Source: Facklamia hominis CCUG 36813 (GTDB lineage: Bacteria; Bacillota; Bacilli; Lactobacillales; Aerococcaceae). Taken from it: 61,677 nucleotides of DNA. This document shows, one piece after another, positions 1 to 10,427 of the stretch. The position numbers were made by a program, and so were the translations under genes. How positions within the stretch are numbered: position 1 is the stretch's first letter; each line of letters opens with the position of its first letter. The DNA is taken from the NCBI RefSeq assembly GCF_000301035.1, contig NZ_JH932292.1, positions 671,704 through 733,380 of the forward strand, written 5' to 3'. Under the pieces are notes generated by a model. That model was not told the DNA's origin, made no database searches, and saw nothing but the letters and a program-made list of their open reading frames with translations.

Positions 1-3000
1 TTTGTAACTTTAACACCCGTGTCTTGTTTGTCATCCGTTGGTTTGACAGATTTCTTACCGGATTCATCAACAGATGTCTTCTTATCTTCTGGTTTAGAGT
101 TAGGATCTTTTGGATCGGTTCCCTTTTCTTTTTCGACATCATCAGGTACGCCATCTCCATCATCGTCTTTGTCGTGGATATCTGGAATTCCATCTTTGTC
201 TGTATCTCTTTGAACTTTGATCTCAAATTCTGTCTCAGACTTGTTGCCAGCTTCGTCTTCTGCTGTAACTTTTACTGTGAAGTCTTTCTCTTCATCTTTA
301 CCCCAGTCTTTTACTTCTGGTGTTCCTGAGATTTTACCTTCTTTGATTTCTACGCCGTCTGGTTGACCTTCGATTGATATCTTAGCATTTGGATCATCAG
401 TTTTTACTTCAACTTCTTTGATTGGGTTTCCTTCCACAACAGTTTGGTCACCAATTCGATTGATCTTTGGTGCAGTTGTATCTTTCTTATCAACAACTTT
501 TACCGGTACTTCAACCTTATCAGTTGATCCATCTTTATAAACGACGAGTGCAGTACCCATTACCTTATCAGCAACTTTACTTACATCTGGTACTGTATGC
601 CATACTACTTTTTCAACATTTTCAAGTTTTGCTAAGTTTTCGATTCCATCTGCTGCATTTGGAACTGTTCCTACTTCTGTTACAAGTGGTGTAGATACAG
701 GAACTGGATTGTTCTTTTGAGCATCAGTCTTTTCTTTTTCCTTAACTGTTTGATATCTTGAGAGGTTGTTGGTTGTTCCATCAGGATAAGTTAGGATAAC
801 ATTTCCGTATTGGTCTACTTCTACTTTATTAGCCTTAGGGTTTACATTCTCAACTTTTCCTTTCACTTCATTCTTTTCATCTTGAGTTAACTTATTCAAG
901 TCATCTACCCAAGTAATTTGTGGTGGATTAGCAGGATATTTTTCGTTGTCTTTTCTATTATCTTCAACTGTAACTTCAACTTCAACTTCATCAGTAGTTT
1001 TATCTGGATAAGTTACCTTTACAGTTCCTTTTGTTTTTCCAGCTTCATCTACCTTTGGTTCTTTTGACCATTCATATTGAGTATCTTCTGGAAGATCATT
1101 TTTGTTCTTGATTCCGTCAGCTGGGTTTGGAACTTTGTTGATGTCTGTTGTAATTGATCCAGCTTCTGGCTCATATTTTTCGTTATCATCCTTTTTGCCA
1201 ACATTGATTATAGCTTTTGCTCCGTCTGTTGATTGATCTGGATAAGTTACTTGTACGTCGAATTCTACTGATTCACCAGCATCTTTTAGTTTTGGTGTGT
1301 AGGTAATCTTACCAGTGTCTTCGTCGATTGTAGCACCTTCTGGTATGTTTCCTACAAGTTTGTATTTTGTTCCAGCTGGAGCTGTTGCAGCTTCATCGCT
1401 ATCTTGTTTAGTAAATGTTGGAGCTTCTGTTGTAACTTCTTTATCTACTTCACCATTTGTTAGACCATATTTTGGCTCGATTGTGTCACCTGTACCAGCT
1501 TTTGACCATACTGCATAAACTGTCATTGAGTTTATGATTGCTGTATTTCCATCAAAATCTGCTACTTGTGAGTCTTTATTAGTTGACCAACCCTTGAATA
1601 CATAACCTTCCCGTGTAGGCGTTTCTGTAGGCATAGCATTTATACCATTGTAGTTTAGTCCATTAGCTTTGTAGCCTGGATCTGTCGCAAATTTTTTGTT
1701 TTCTGGTGCATCAACCGTTGTCAGTACGCCACCACCTTCATAGTTTTTATCGAAGGTAACTCTAGCACGAACTTTACCGATCACAGAATCTGAACCAACA
1801 GCAGACTTATTAACAGATCCGTCTGTTATCGCATCCTTAGTATCGATTTCTTTAGAATTTTGATAGTTGTACGATCTGGCAACAATTGGTGCATCCTTAA
1901 CTAACTTAGTACCCTCTTCGATCTTAGCTGTATATTCATAGAGTCCTCTTTGATCTGGATAGTCTTTTCCATCATATGAATAAGATGCCCCTGGTGTATT
2001 TGTATCTGATGATAGAGTCTTCGAAGATTTTCTTGTCTTAGTAGCCGCATCACCATAGTGTAATTCAACGAGTTGATCAGGTTGAATGGTATAACCCTTA
2101 ATTTCTTTATCGGTATCATACACATCTTTAATCGCTGGACGGTATTGAGTATTGTCCAACAAGGTTGATGAGTTAGATTGTGTACCTTCTACCGTTAGCG
2201 CCTTGTGTGTCTTCTTAGCATCACCATTGTTAAAGCTTGCTACCTTCTTACCATTGATAAAGATATCAGCACTATTTTCGATTAGGTTACCACCATAGTT
2301 AGCAAATAATTCTACCAATGAATCTTTGTCAAAGGTGACATCTTCAGGCAGGGTAAAGGTATAGGTATCCCATGGTTTGTTATTGTATGAGAAGTTTGAA
2401 TAGCTGTATCTAGATGGAGTACCACGTCTAGAGTAGACAGATAGGTCACCAAATACTTGATACTTACCTATTCTCATACCAATAAATTCAGATCCTTTTG
2501 TTTCTGTCTTAGCCCAAGGTGAAGCTTTAAACTTAACTGTTACCTTGTCACCTTTTTTGGCAGATACTTTTTCAGTTGTCTTTGTTCTTACAAATTCATT
2601 TCCTTCGCTATTGTCAGCAACTATTGATGTGTAGACATCAAGACCAATCATGTTGCGTTTAGAACCATCTTGAATTGAATTGTATCTTTCCTTCAATTTT
2701 TGAGAGTCCACATTTAGGGTAGTAACAGTGTACTGTTGGTCTGCTAATAAGGTTGAGAAGTTATCCGCAAATCCCATGGTCCCATTTTGAACGGTAACAA
2801 CTTGCTCAGGCTTACCATTATTCTTATGTTTCGTTTTATATTCTTGCGGCGCAAAGAGTAGATAGGCCTGACCGGTCTCTTCATCGATATTGATTTGATC
2901 TCTGGTAAATCCTGTACGAGAACCTGATGGGTTAATCGCTTTGTAATTACCCGCTGTCTTAGAAGGTTCGATATAACCCACATAACCATCTTTATCTTCT

Positions 3001-4565
3001 TGTAAGGTATCTAGGATGTCTTTACTAAAAGCAAAACGATAGGCGAAGCTCTTATTGTTGATCTTTGAGTTTGAGCTATTGGTATCATCTTTACGCCATT
3101 GGCTCGCAATATATAGTTTTTCTTCATCTGAGTTATAAGATGAGAAGTTTCTAGAGCCAATGAACGGCGACGTACTATCAACCCCTGGAGACGCATATTG
3201 TCTTAATAATGGGTTCGTTTTACTTCTACCATTTGACTTGTTTGATTTTGGAATAGCAGTTGCATTGGTATAAGCGCCATACCCATCCATATAGAGGTTA
3301 CTATTATTGTCTTTACCAAATTGGGTAGTCATTACTTGTGTATTATCACTATTAGTCACTCGTGATTGAAGCGTCGTATCGATATTATCAATATCCGCCA
3401 TTGTCTTGTTCTTTAGATAGAATCTTAATGGTGTGTGATGAACGTTACCCGCTTGTGCAGCTTGTACCATTTGGTTAAAGTACATAATTTTCTCATTAGA
3501 CACTTTACCATTTTCGAATTTATAGAATTTCTCGCTTCCCGTTCCAAAGTTATAGTAATAACCAGACCGGGTCCAATCTACAGCTTTTTCTAACTCTTTA
3601 GACATAAATAGATTAACATTCTTCCATACTCCGGAATCAGCTCTTTGCGCCCAAGTATAGGTAAAGTCAAGAACCGTATAAGAATCTTTATCGTCTTCTA
3701 CTTTGTGATTTCCCACATAGTTTAATTGACCAAGTTGTTGAGCTTCGGACATATTGTTAACTGAACGAAGTCTTTGGTCTGGGTGAAGTTCCCATTTGGT
3801 TAATCCTTCATTTTTAGCTTCTTTTTCTTCCCAATTAGGCTTTTTGAAGAATTCTTTTTTTGTTTTTTGGTCTTCGTAGTATTCTTCACCTTTTTGATTT
3901 TTCTTTGCTTTGAAATCAGTGAGTGATTTTTCATCTTCTTTTCCTGCTTGATCATCATTAAGTGCCTTTTGGTCTGCAGGCGTATCTGCTACTCTATCTT
4001 CAGCTTCTGCTGTTTGTTTGACACTTGTTAATTTTGTTTGGATCACACTATTAATATGAGCATCCACATCAAAATTAGGGTTTTGTGCCACTTGAGCCTG
4101 GATCGTTGCTACAACATTATTAATTTCTTCATTTGTTAATCCAGCAGATTGTAATTGTTGGACTTGAGCTGCACTTAATTGGAAGGCTTCTGTTTGACTT
4201 GTTTCACTCACTTCATTATCTACAGTTTGATCCGAAGCAGCTGCGCTTTCTTCAGCATCTTGATTGACTTCAGCTGCGCTTTCTTCAGCATCTTGATTCG
4301 CTTCCACAGATGCTTCATTCGTTACGGGCGTCATCTCTGCTTGATCATCAGCCAAAGGCACTTCAGGGTCTGCATTCGATACACTTTCTACTCTTGCATC
4401 TCCTTCAGTCACTTCGGCCGCTTCAGCTAAGACCGTATTCGACATGAACAAGAGTCCAGCCACTGCAACAGAAGCAACCCCTACTGATAAACGACGAATT
4501 CCATAACGATTTACCTTATTAGCCGCTTTACGGTTTAAGGCATCGATATTATTTTTACCTACCAT
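1..4565 (-). CDS. YSIRK-type multidomain cell-surface adhesin (3' end outside window)
   Basis: About 1521 residues are visible; the reading frame is open to the window edge, so the C-terminus (presumably an LPxTG sorting signal) is missing. The start is an ATG 8 bases after GGAGG. Residues 1-50 carry a YSIRK-like secretion signal (RYGIRRLSVGVASVAVAG), typical of septally exported wall proteins. An acidic, Ala/Glu-rich linker follows, holding an 11-residue tandem repeat. Residues 215-800 form a large domain I do not recognise, probably the binding region. Near residues 983-1020 there is a Listeria-Bacteroides (Flg_new/InlB-like) repeat with GYVFKGWS and ending in VYAVW. Residues 1120-1360 hold three Rib-like repeats (YPDxTTDEVEVxVTV pattern). 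Residues 1362-1453 look like an Ig/cadherin-like module, and 1454-1488 a calcium-binding DTDKDGIPD segment. It lies upstream-to-tail with a second adhesin (4919-10045). The ligand is unknown. Confidence 0.9.
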   Translation of the reverse strand, partial: MVGKNNIDALNRKAANKVNRYGIRRLSVGVASVAVAGLLFMSNTVLAEAAEVTEGDARVESVSNADPEVPLADDQAEMTPVTNEASVEANQDAEESAAEVNQDAEESAAASDQTVDNEVSETSQTEAFQLSAAQVQQLQSAGLTNEEINNVVATIQAQVAQNPNFDVDAHINSVIQTKLTSVKQTAEAEDRVADTPADQKALNDDQAGKEDEKSLTDFKAKKNQKGEEYYEDQKTKKEFFKKPNWEEKEAKNEGLTKWELHPDQRLRSVNNMSEAQQLGQLNYVGNHKVEDDKDSYTVLDFTYTWAQRADSGVWKNVNLFMSKELEKAVDWTRSGYYYNFGTGSEKFYKFENGKVSNEKIMYFNQMVQAAQAGNVHHTPLRFYLKNKTMADIDNIDTTLQSRVTNSDNTQVMTTQFGKDNNSNLYMDGYGAYTNATAIPKSNKSNGRSKTNPLLRQYASPGVDSTSPFIGSRNFSSYNSDEEKLYIASQWRKDDTNSSNSKINNKSFAYRFAFSKDILDTLQEDKDGYVGYIEPSKTAGNYKAINPSGSRTGFTRDQINIDEETGQAYLLFAPQEYKTKHKNNGKPEQVVTVQNGTMGFADNFSTLLADQQYTVTTLNVDSQKLKERYNSIQDGSKRNMIGLDVYTSIVADNSEGNEFVRTKTTEKVSAKKGDKVTVKFKASPWAKTETKGSEFIGMRIGKYQVFGDLSVYSRRGTPSRYSYSNFSYNNKPWDTYTFTLPEDVTFDKDSLVELFANYGGNLIENSADIFINGKKVASFNNGDAKKTHKALTVEGTQSNSSTLLDNTQYRPAIKDVYDTDKEIKGYTIQPDQLVELHYGDAATKTRKSSKTLSSDTNTPGASYSYDGKDYPDQRGLYEYTAKIEEGTKLVKDAPIVARSYNYQNSKEIDTKDAITDGSVNKSAVGSDSVIGKVRARVTFDKNYEGGGVLTTVDAPENKKFATDPGYKANGLNYNGINAMPTETPTREGYVFKGWSTNKDSQVADFDGNTAIINSMTVYAVWSKAGTGDTIEPKYGLTNGEVDKEVTTEAPTFTKQDSDEAATAPAGTKYKLVGNIPEGATIDEDTGKITYTPKLKDAGESVEFDVQVTYPDQSTDGAKAIINVGKKDDNEKYEPEAGSITTDINKVPNPADGIKNKNDLPEDTQYEWSKEPKVDEAGKTKGTVKVTYPDKTTDEVEVEVTVEDNRKDNEKYPANPPQITWVDDLNKLTQDEKNEVKGKVENVNPKANKVEVDQYGNVILTYPDGTTNNLSRYQTVKEKEKTDAQKNNPVPVSTPLVTEVGTVPNAADGIENLAKLENVEKVVWHTVPDVSKVADKVMGTALVVYKDGSTDKVEVPVKVVDKKDTTAPKINRIGDQTVVEGNPIKEVEVKTDDPNAKISIEGQPDGVEIKEGKISGTPEVKDWGKDEEKDFTVKVTAEDEAGNKSETEFEIKVQRDTDKDGIPDIHDKDDDGDGVPDDVEKEKGTDPKDPNSKPEDKKTSVDESGKKSVKPTDDKQDTGVKVT
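4240..4298 (-). repeat. 33-bp tandem repeat in the adhesin N-terminal linker
   Basis: Two copies of a 26-base identical block (4240-4265 and 4273-4298), with a period of 33 bases, encode the duplicated NQDAEESAA motif in the acidic linker. The period is a multiple of three, so copy-number change would keep frame. Confidence 0.8.
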
Positions 4566-4918
4566 TTTTCTCCTCCTATAATTTCATCTTTAGTTGATAT
4601 TGCTCACTCATTTGAGTGTTTAGTCGTTGACTGACTCATCCTATAATTCCAATCAGCTTATTGACTAAGTAATATTATTTTGTTTTCTAGATTGAATGGA
4701 TGACAGCACTCATTTAAATCCAATCATTTCATATCTCCCTCTTTCAGCGAATTATTTACATCCTATAAATTAAATATAAAATGTTTATGAACTATAGATG
4801 AAATACACTAAGAATTTTACCCAATTAATATTCATTAAGACGAATAATCCTCTTTGATAGGCATAAAAAAGCACACTGATTGGGGGAATCAGTGTGCTGA
4901 AAAGGGTAGGTATATTTT
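4566..4918. other. Leader/intergenic region between the two adhesin genes
   Basis: Besides the terminator at 4865-4898, the minus-strand leader of the first adhesin has a perfect CACTCA-TT-TGAGTG palindrome at 4605-4618. It also has three copies of a TTATAGGA-type motif (near 4572, 4637 and 4760), the last being part of the ribosome site. I could not pick a convincing -35/-10 pair. No gene is seen. Confidence 0.5.
4865..4898 (-). terminator. Rho-independent terminator of the second adhesin gene
   Basis: A 12-bp perfect stem (AGCACACTGATT with its complement) has a 5-base loop and is followed on the minus strand by a run of six T. It starts 21 bases after the stop codon of the 4919-10045 gene. 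Confidence 0.9.
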
Positions 4919-7900
4919 TTAGTCTTCTTGTCGTTTCTTAGTGATCAATCCTAATCCTGCAAGGATGGATAGCGCTGCTGCTCCGAAGATCACGGTTGCA
5001 TCCTGTTCACCCGTTTGGGGAAGTAGGCTCGCAGGTGTTGCATGATCTGTTGTCTCATTGTGGGAGTCATTGGTTTTTTCTACGACCGTGACGGTTATTT
5101 CCACTTCATCTTGGGAGCCATCCGGATAGTTCACAATTAAGCTGGCTTTTTTATGGCCAAGACTGGAGGTGTCAACCGGCTCTTTGAACTCAATTTTGCT
5201 TCCTTTCGGTAATTGATCGAGGTTCTTAATTCCCTCTGCAGGATCAGGATGACCGCCCACTTCGGTAACAATAGTCTGACCTTGAGGCTCATACTTATCT
5301 GCATCGGTTAATTCTGGTGTGCTTTCCTTAACGGTCACCTTGATTTGAACTTCATCCTGGGAACCGTCCGGATAAGTAACCACGATGGTCGCTTCTTTGA
5401 CGCCCGGACTTGTCGTATCAACGGGTTGCTTAAACTGATAGCTCGTTCCACTTGGAAGATCGGACTGGTTCTTTATACCCTCCGATGGATCTAAGTGGCC
5501 ATTGATTGAGGTCGTAAGATCTTGTCCCTCTGGATCATACTTATCTGCATCGGTTGAAGTATCTTCGACTGGTTTAGAGTTAGGATCTTTAGGATCGGTT
5601 CCCTTCTCTTTTTCTTGATCATCCGTCCAGCCGTCATTGTCATCATCCTTATCTCCTTGGTCGATCGCTGGAACCGTTGGATTGTTTGGATCGACAGGCA
5701 TACCTGTATCTTTATCAGGAAGGCCATCCTTATCAGTGTCCCGATAAATCGTAATGGTAGACGCTGTCTTCACTGGCAAGCCTTTTTCATCAAGGACAGG
5801 CTTACCATCTTGGTCGATCACTGCGAACTCAACATTAAATGTACGGGTTTCTTCGCTTGCCTTCCAATCTTTGATTTCAGGGCTTCCTGTCACTTGACCG
5901 GTTTCAGGGTCAATAGCTAGTCCTGGGTATTCTGTCTTACCATCAATGGTCACTTTAAGCCCAGCACCTGCCGGAACTTGCTCAAGTGTTGGTGTTACTG
6001 GTGTAATTGCTTGGTACTCAAGGGCATTTTGCGATTTAGGCGTCACCTTAACTTGCGTCTTATGAGTCTCTGTTGAGGAATCAACCACCGTTGCTTCCAC
6101 CGGATCACCGATTCGTTGGTCACCATCTTGATAGTCTTTCGTTGGGATGACCAAGATCTTTTCGCCCGAAGGTTGTTTGTCGATCTCCATATCGAAATTG
6201 CCCTGTTCATCCGACTGACCGCTAGCAATTTCATGACCCTCTTTATCTTTGACAAGGAGCTTGGTATGAGGGAGGCTTGTTTTTCCGGTCAGCTTGGTCT
6301 TATCGGAATTCGGATTGTTGCTTGCTTCCAGGTCCGTGACCTGAGGTGTTTCCTTAACGATCGTCTCAGCTTGACCACGGTCCTTACCATCCTTGTCCTT
6401 TGCAGGAATAATATCGCCATTGTCATCCTTTTTGCCTGGAGTGATGGTCAATTTATCATCGGCATCTTGCTTAGGTACATCAATATTGATATTTCCTTGG
6501 TCGTCAGAAGTCCCTGTTCCAATGACATTACCATCTTTGTCTTTGACAATGACATTGGTATTCGGAGTGGTCTTACCCGTGATCTTGCTGGTGTCCTTAC
6601 CTGGCTGGTTCTCAGCCGATGGCTCAGTCACTTTAGGGAAGTCTTGGTCCTGCTTTGGATCTGTACCACGTTCTTTCTCTTCGTCATCCGTCCAACCATC
6701 ATTATCGTCATCCTTGTCCCCATTTGCACCAGGAGCTCCTGGATTATTTGGGTCCTCTGGCATACCGGTATCCTTATCTGGATAACCGTCCTGATCCGTA
6801 TCTCGGTATACAGTGATTGTTGAGGTCATCTTAACAGGATTCCCCTCAGGATCGACTACTGCTTGACCATCTTTATCGGTTAGAAGGGCTTCGATCGTAA
6901 TCAGACGCGTTTCTTCTTCTGGAGTCCAGTTAGTAATTTCTGGCGTGCCGGTCACTATTCCCGTTTCTGGATCGACAGTCAAACCTGGATAAGTTGCTTG
7001 TCCGTCAATTTTTACCTCAAGTCTTCCCCCTACAGGAAGATTCGTTAGCTCTGGAGTGACAGGGGTGATCTCCTCATATTCTAAAACATTTTGAGAACGA
7101 GGGGTAAGCGTCATATGGGCTTCTTCCGGATCGAGTTTGCGAGCCGTTACAGTCACGGTCTGATCACTTTCGATCGGAGTCCCAGCTTCCACACTCCACT
7201 TAGGCTCTGTATAGCCTTCCTTAACAAGCGGTGTTGGATACTGGTCTGCACGAAGTGAGGAGCCTTTCTTAACATGATAGACCTTATTATCAACGAGCTT
7301 GTCGATTCCCTCACCTGCTGCAAAGTCTACCTTATGGTAACCTTCTGGTACAGGAGCATCCGGATGATCCGTTCGGTCAATGACATCGGGCGACGATACC
7401 TTAATCTCGGCATTCACTTGGTCACTGCTACCATCTTCATAAGTAACGGTAACTGGAACGGTGATCGTCTCTCCTGGTGTCTTAGATAATTCTTCTGCTG
7501 GAAGGCTAATAGCTCCCGTATTCGGATCAATGCTTGCCCCACGTGTTGGATTACTAATAACAAAGGCTGGCTTAGCCGGATCCTTAGAAAGAGGTACCTT
7601 GTTAAATTCAAGATCCGATTCCTTTCCTTCAAGATCAACTTGTTTGAAGCTTGGTTGTTTACCCGTGAATGCCTTGCCAAATTCGGCCGTTTCTGCTGGG
7701 TAATGGGCTTGGTATTTTTCCTGATCTTTGCGCCCATCTTCGATTGTTATTACCGCATCCGCATTCATCCGTAAGCCATTCTCAAAGACAACGGATACGG
7801 GTACTTTTATCTGAGTACCAGGGGTTAACTTGGCGGTTTCCTCAGCTGGGACGGTGACCACACCGGTTGTGGGATCAACCGACACCTTAATTGCTTGACC

Positions 7901-10045
7901 ATCAACTTCTACCGTCGTCAAGGGTTGGTATTCTACCTGTTTTTGATCTTTCGCATTTGTTGTTACGATACGCTTAACATATTCAAATTTTGGCTTTTTG
8001 GACCCTTTAAAGTCTGGTTTATATTCCTTATTCTCTTTATCAGTAAAATAAGGCGCTTCTGTCTTGGCTTCCTGGCCAGCTTGGACCTCAATCGGTTGAT
8101 AGGTCATGCCCGGTGTAGCTACCAAAGAGTCAGCGGCTAGAGCAGTCGTTAGATCATCCGCTGCAGAATTACCATAGAATACCGCTGAAGTATAGATAGC
8201 TGGTGCTGACAAATCACTTGGTATTGTGATCGGAACTGAGCCAATGCGGCCCACATGATCACTATTTAAGGTACTTACCTCACCGATAGGTTGACCATCT
8301 TTGAACCATCTGATCTTATACTGTTGATTAGGTAAGAGACCGGCAGTGTCATTTTCAGCCGTATCGCTTGGTTTTGCAAAATTTTCATGTGAATCAAAGA
8401 CTTTAATATCATGCATGGGCTGAGCCGCTAGAGCTGCAAAATTGACATTATTAATATTGTAACTTGCAACGTTGTTAACACCCACTGGAAGAAGTGCATT
8501 ATTAGTCAACGCTTCAAAGACATTATTTTGTGAAGTGTTTCCCCAGATAGCGTAATTATCAATCATTGGTGATACATACATGTAATCACGATTAATATGG
8601 CGATGCTTTTGCCCAATCGTTCCATTCCAGGCCATTAGATTCGCATGGCTAAGGTCTTCATCCTTTACTAATTGGCCATATTCTTCATCCGAGATCGTAT
8701 GTGAGACTGCTAAGCCGGCATTTTGTTGGGTATGACTCACACCATATAAGCCTCTAAATGGAAGATAGTAATAACCATTTTGTTCCACCGTTCCCACAAC
8801 CGACTCCGCAATGTGCGATCCTTTACCATGTTCTGCTTCATATTCACGAATAATCTTTTCTTGACCGGCTTTTAACTCATTAATCCCATATTCCGGATTC
8901 GCTTCTTTCCACGCATCAAAACGTCGAGCCACTTCATCATTCACATAAGATGCCACGACCTTCGTTCCAGTCGCATTCACATCCCACGAATCTTGCTTCC
9001 ATCCATCAGCAATTGATCCTCTTGGGTCGCCATTCTCATACCAGACATAACCGGAAACACGACCGTAATCGCCTTGATTCGTCCAAACGCCCTCTGAATT
9101 AGGCGCTTTGGTCCATTGATCTTCTGGTTTATGAAGCCAATCATTCATGCGGGATTTTTCTTGGAAGGCCACTTGACCACTAATAATTCGGTTAACCCCG
9201 GCAGTAAAGTCCCAATTCTCATTCACTCGATTTAGACGAGTATGAAAACCATATTTATTATCTCCGGGCTTGACCACTTCATAGTTTTCTGGGTTTGGAT
9301 TGTCCGCCCATGTGCGAATCGAGAAATTAGGATTTGCCGCTAATTGGAAGTGATGGACATTGCCGAATTTATCCACTTCGGAATTTTGGAAGTTAAAGGT
9401 ATAGCTTCCATCTGGTCTTGAGACCGTCTTATAAACGTGCGATACATAACCATCATAATCTACCCATTGTAAGTAGACATTCACCCCACTCAGGGTCTCT
9501 GTGCCAACACTACTCAACTTATTATGACGGTATAGATAGACAGTTCCAGAGTAAGACTGGGTATCTCCAGATTGGCCTGGGGAATAAATGGCTTCTTTTT
9601 GAACTTCTTGAATGTTAGCCGATCGTAAGGCCGGTTCCCCCAAGTAAGCTTTAGAGACAAGTTCTGGACTTGATTCATCACTCAACTCTTCTATTCCTGC
9701 AGTGTCCTTATCGAGGTCTTGAGCCTTTAATTCAGGATCAGTGGCTAACGCTTCGGTCTCGGGTTCAGCCTGGTCAGTGGCTTGCGACTCGCTTTCAGCT
9801 TGATTGTCTTCATTGTCAGAAGCTAGCTCTGGATCACTTTGGGCATCTGTTTCCAGTGTTTCTGCCTGAGGGGCATTCCCACTTTGATCCAATTCAGCAG
9901 CTTGAGCAAAGTGGGTATTAGCCATCATCAACCATCCTGCGACAGCCACAGAGGCTACCCCAACACTTAGACGACGAATACCGTAGCGTTCAATGCGATT
10001 TGCTTCTTTTTGACGAAGCATTTGGTCATTGTTTTTTCCTACCAT
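4919..10045 (-). CDS. YSIRK/LPxTG giant surface protein with Ig-like, calcium-type and Rib repeats
   Basis: This is a complete 1708-residue wall-anchored protein. Residues 1-50 are a YSIRK-like signal. Residues 51-150 are an acidic linker. Residues 155-650 form a unique region starting with a carboxypeptidase-regulatory/Cna-B-like fold (SYSGTVYLYRHNK, RPDGSYTF) and are probably the adhesive part. Repeated modules follow: about 655-770 and 775-885 (putative-Ig/Rib-like), 900-970 (EGYHKVDFAAGEG type), and a unit at 983-1130 ending in DTDQDGYPD and DKDDDNDGWTDDEE that recurs at 1337-1486. Between the two lie two Big_6-like Ig domains (1139-1232, 1238-1322). Two Rib repeats occupy 1498-1573 and 1580-1656. 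LPQTG at about 1675 is followed by a hydrophobic stretch and KKRQED, so sortase A would link it to peptidoglycan. No ligand can be read from sequence. Confidence 0.95.
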   Translation of the reverse strand: MVGKNNDQMLRQKEANRIERYGIRRLSVGVASVAVAGWLMMANTHFAQAAELDQSGNAPQAETLETDAQSDPELASDNEDNQAESESQATDQAEPETEALATDPELKAQDLDKDTAGIEELSDESSPELVSKAYLGEPALRSANIQEVQKEAIYSPGQSGDTQSYSGTVYLYRHNKLSSVGTETLSGVNVYLQWVDYDGYVSHVYKTVSRPDGSYTFNFQNSEVDKFGNVHHFQLAANPNFSIRTWADNPNPENYEVVKPGDNKYGFHTRLNRVNENWDFTAGVNRIISGQVAFQEKSRMNDWLHKPEDQWTKAPNSEGVWTNQGDYGRVSGYVWYENGDPRGSIADGWKQDSWDVNATGTKVVASYVNDEVARRFDAWKEANPEYGINELKAGQEKIIREYEAEHGKGSHIAESVVGTVEQNGYYYLPFRGLYGVSHTQQNAGLAVSHTISDEEYGQLVKDEDLSHANLMAWNGTIGQKHRHINRDYMYVSPMIDNYAIWGNTSQNNVFEALTNNALLPVGVNNVASYNINNVNFAALAAQPMHDIKVFDSHENFAKPSDTAENDTAGLLPNQQYKIRWFKDGQPIGEVSTLNSDHVGRIGSVPITIPSDLSAPAIYTSAVFYGNSAADDLTTALAADSLVATPGMTYQPIEVQAGQEAKTEAPYFTDKENKEYKPDFKGSKKPKFEYVKRIVTTNAKDQKQVEYQPLTTVEVDGQAIKVSVDPTTGVVTVPAEETAKLTPGTQIKVPVSVVFENGLRMNADAVITIEDGRKDQEKYQAHYPAETAEFGKAFTGKQPSFKQVDLEGKESDLEFNKVPLSKDPAKPAFVISNPTRGASIDPNTGAISLPAEELSKTPGETITVPVTVTYEDGSSDQVNAEIKVSSPDVIDRTDHPDAPVPEGYHKVDFAAGEGIDKLVDNKVYHVKKGSSLRADQYPTPLVKEGYTEPKWSVEAGTPIESDQTVTVTARKLDPEEAHMTLTPRSQNVLEYEEITPVTPELTNLPVGGRLEVKIDGQATYPGLTVDPETGIVTGTPEITNWTPEEETRLITIEALLTDKDGQAVVDPEGNPVKMTSTITVYRDTDQDGYPDKDTGMPEDPNNPGAPGANGDKDDDNDGWTDDEEKERGTDPKQDQDFPKVTEPSAENQPGKDTSKITGKTTPNTNVIVKDKDGNVIGTGTSDDQGNINIDVPKQDADDKLTITPGKKDDNGDIIPAKDKDGKDRGQAETIVKETPQVTDLEASNNPNSDKTKLTGKTSLPHTKLLVKDKEGHEIASGQSDEQGNFDMEIDKQPSGEKILVIPTKDYQDGDQRIGDPVEATVVDSSTETHKTQVKVTPKSQNALEYQAITPVTPTLEQVPAGAGLKVTIDGKTEYPGLAIDPETGQVTGSPEIKDWKASEETRTFNVEFAVIDQDGKPVLDEKGLPVKTASTITIYRDTDKDGLPDKDTGMPVDPNNPTVPAIDQGDKDDDNDGWTDDQEKEKGTDPKDPNSKPVEDTSTDADKYDPEGQDLTTSINGHLDPSEGIKNQSDLPSGTSYQFKQPVDTTSPGVKEATIVVTYPDGSQDEVQIKVTVKESTPELTDADKYEPQGQTIVTEVGGHPDPAEGIKNLDQLPKGSKIEFKEPVDTSSLGHKKASLIVNYPDGSQDEVEITVTVVEKTNDSHNETTDHATPASLLPQTGEQDATVIFGAAALSILAGLGLITKKRQED

Positions 10046-10427
10046 TTTGTTCCTCCTATAATCTCTATGAGTCCTAACAAGTTATATGTGCAAACTTGTT
10101 TACTCTCTTTATTTACCTTGTTATTAATTCGTCTCCAACTAGCCTGACTTGTAATAATTAGTCTCCCTCACAGGCAAACAATGGTCTAACGGATCAATAA
10201 CATTACCGAATCAACCTCAACAAAGATCCTCTTCTAAGCTTCAAAAGATGATACTTAGTTCGATTGATCTGATCCGTGTTGAATTGATTCACAGATAACC
10301 CTCTTTTTAGTATCATCCTTTGGAAGATTAATCCATAAAAAAATCAAGGTCATCTTCTATAAGATAACCTTGACACATCAGATTCACAATTTCATTCTGG
10401 CATAGTCCTAGTCCAAATTGGAAATCC
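10046..10427. other. Upstream region of the second adhesin
   Basis: This contains the leader of the 4919-10045 gene with a 7-bp inverted repeat AACAAGT/ACTTGTT (10076-10100) close to the ribosome site, which may act as a 5' stem-loop or operator. A 9-bp inverted repeat GATGATACT/AGTATCATC (10247-10255, 10309-10317) has a 53-base spacer. The transporter terminator is at 10337-10373. No gene is seen. Confidence 0.5.
10337..10373 (-). terminator. Terminator of the YnjBCDE-like operon
   Basis: Read on the minus strand, TCAAGGT and ATCTT arms pair with AAGAT and ACCTTGA around a 4-base loop, followed by seven T. It lies 55 bases beyond the stop codon of the ATP-binding gene. Confidence 0.85.

Noticed and set aside
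4572-4769. Three TTATAGGA motifs upstream of the first adhesin as regulator sites
   Set aside because: One copy is the ribosome site itself and the spacing is irregular; too weak to call an operator.
6116-6823. 235-residue open frame on the plus strand inside the second adhesin
   Set aside because: It is antisense to a clear coding sequence; the composition mirrors the Asp/Gly repeat codons, and it has no ribosome site.
1-10045. CRISPR-like or satellite repeats
   Set aside because: The repeats are in-frame protein modules of differing sequence, not regularly spaced identical units.
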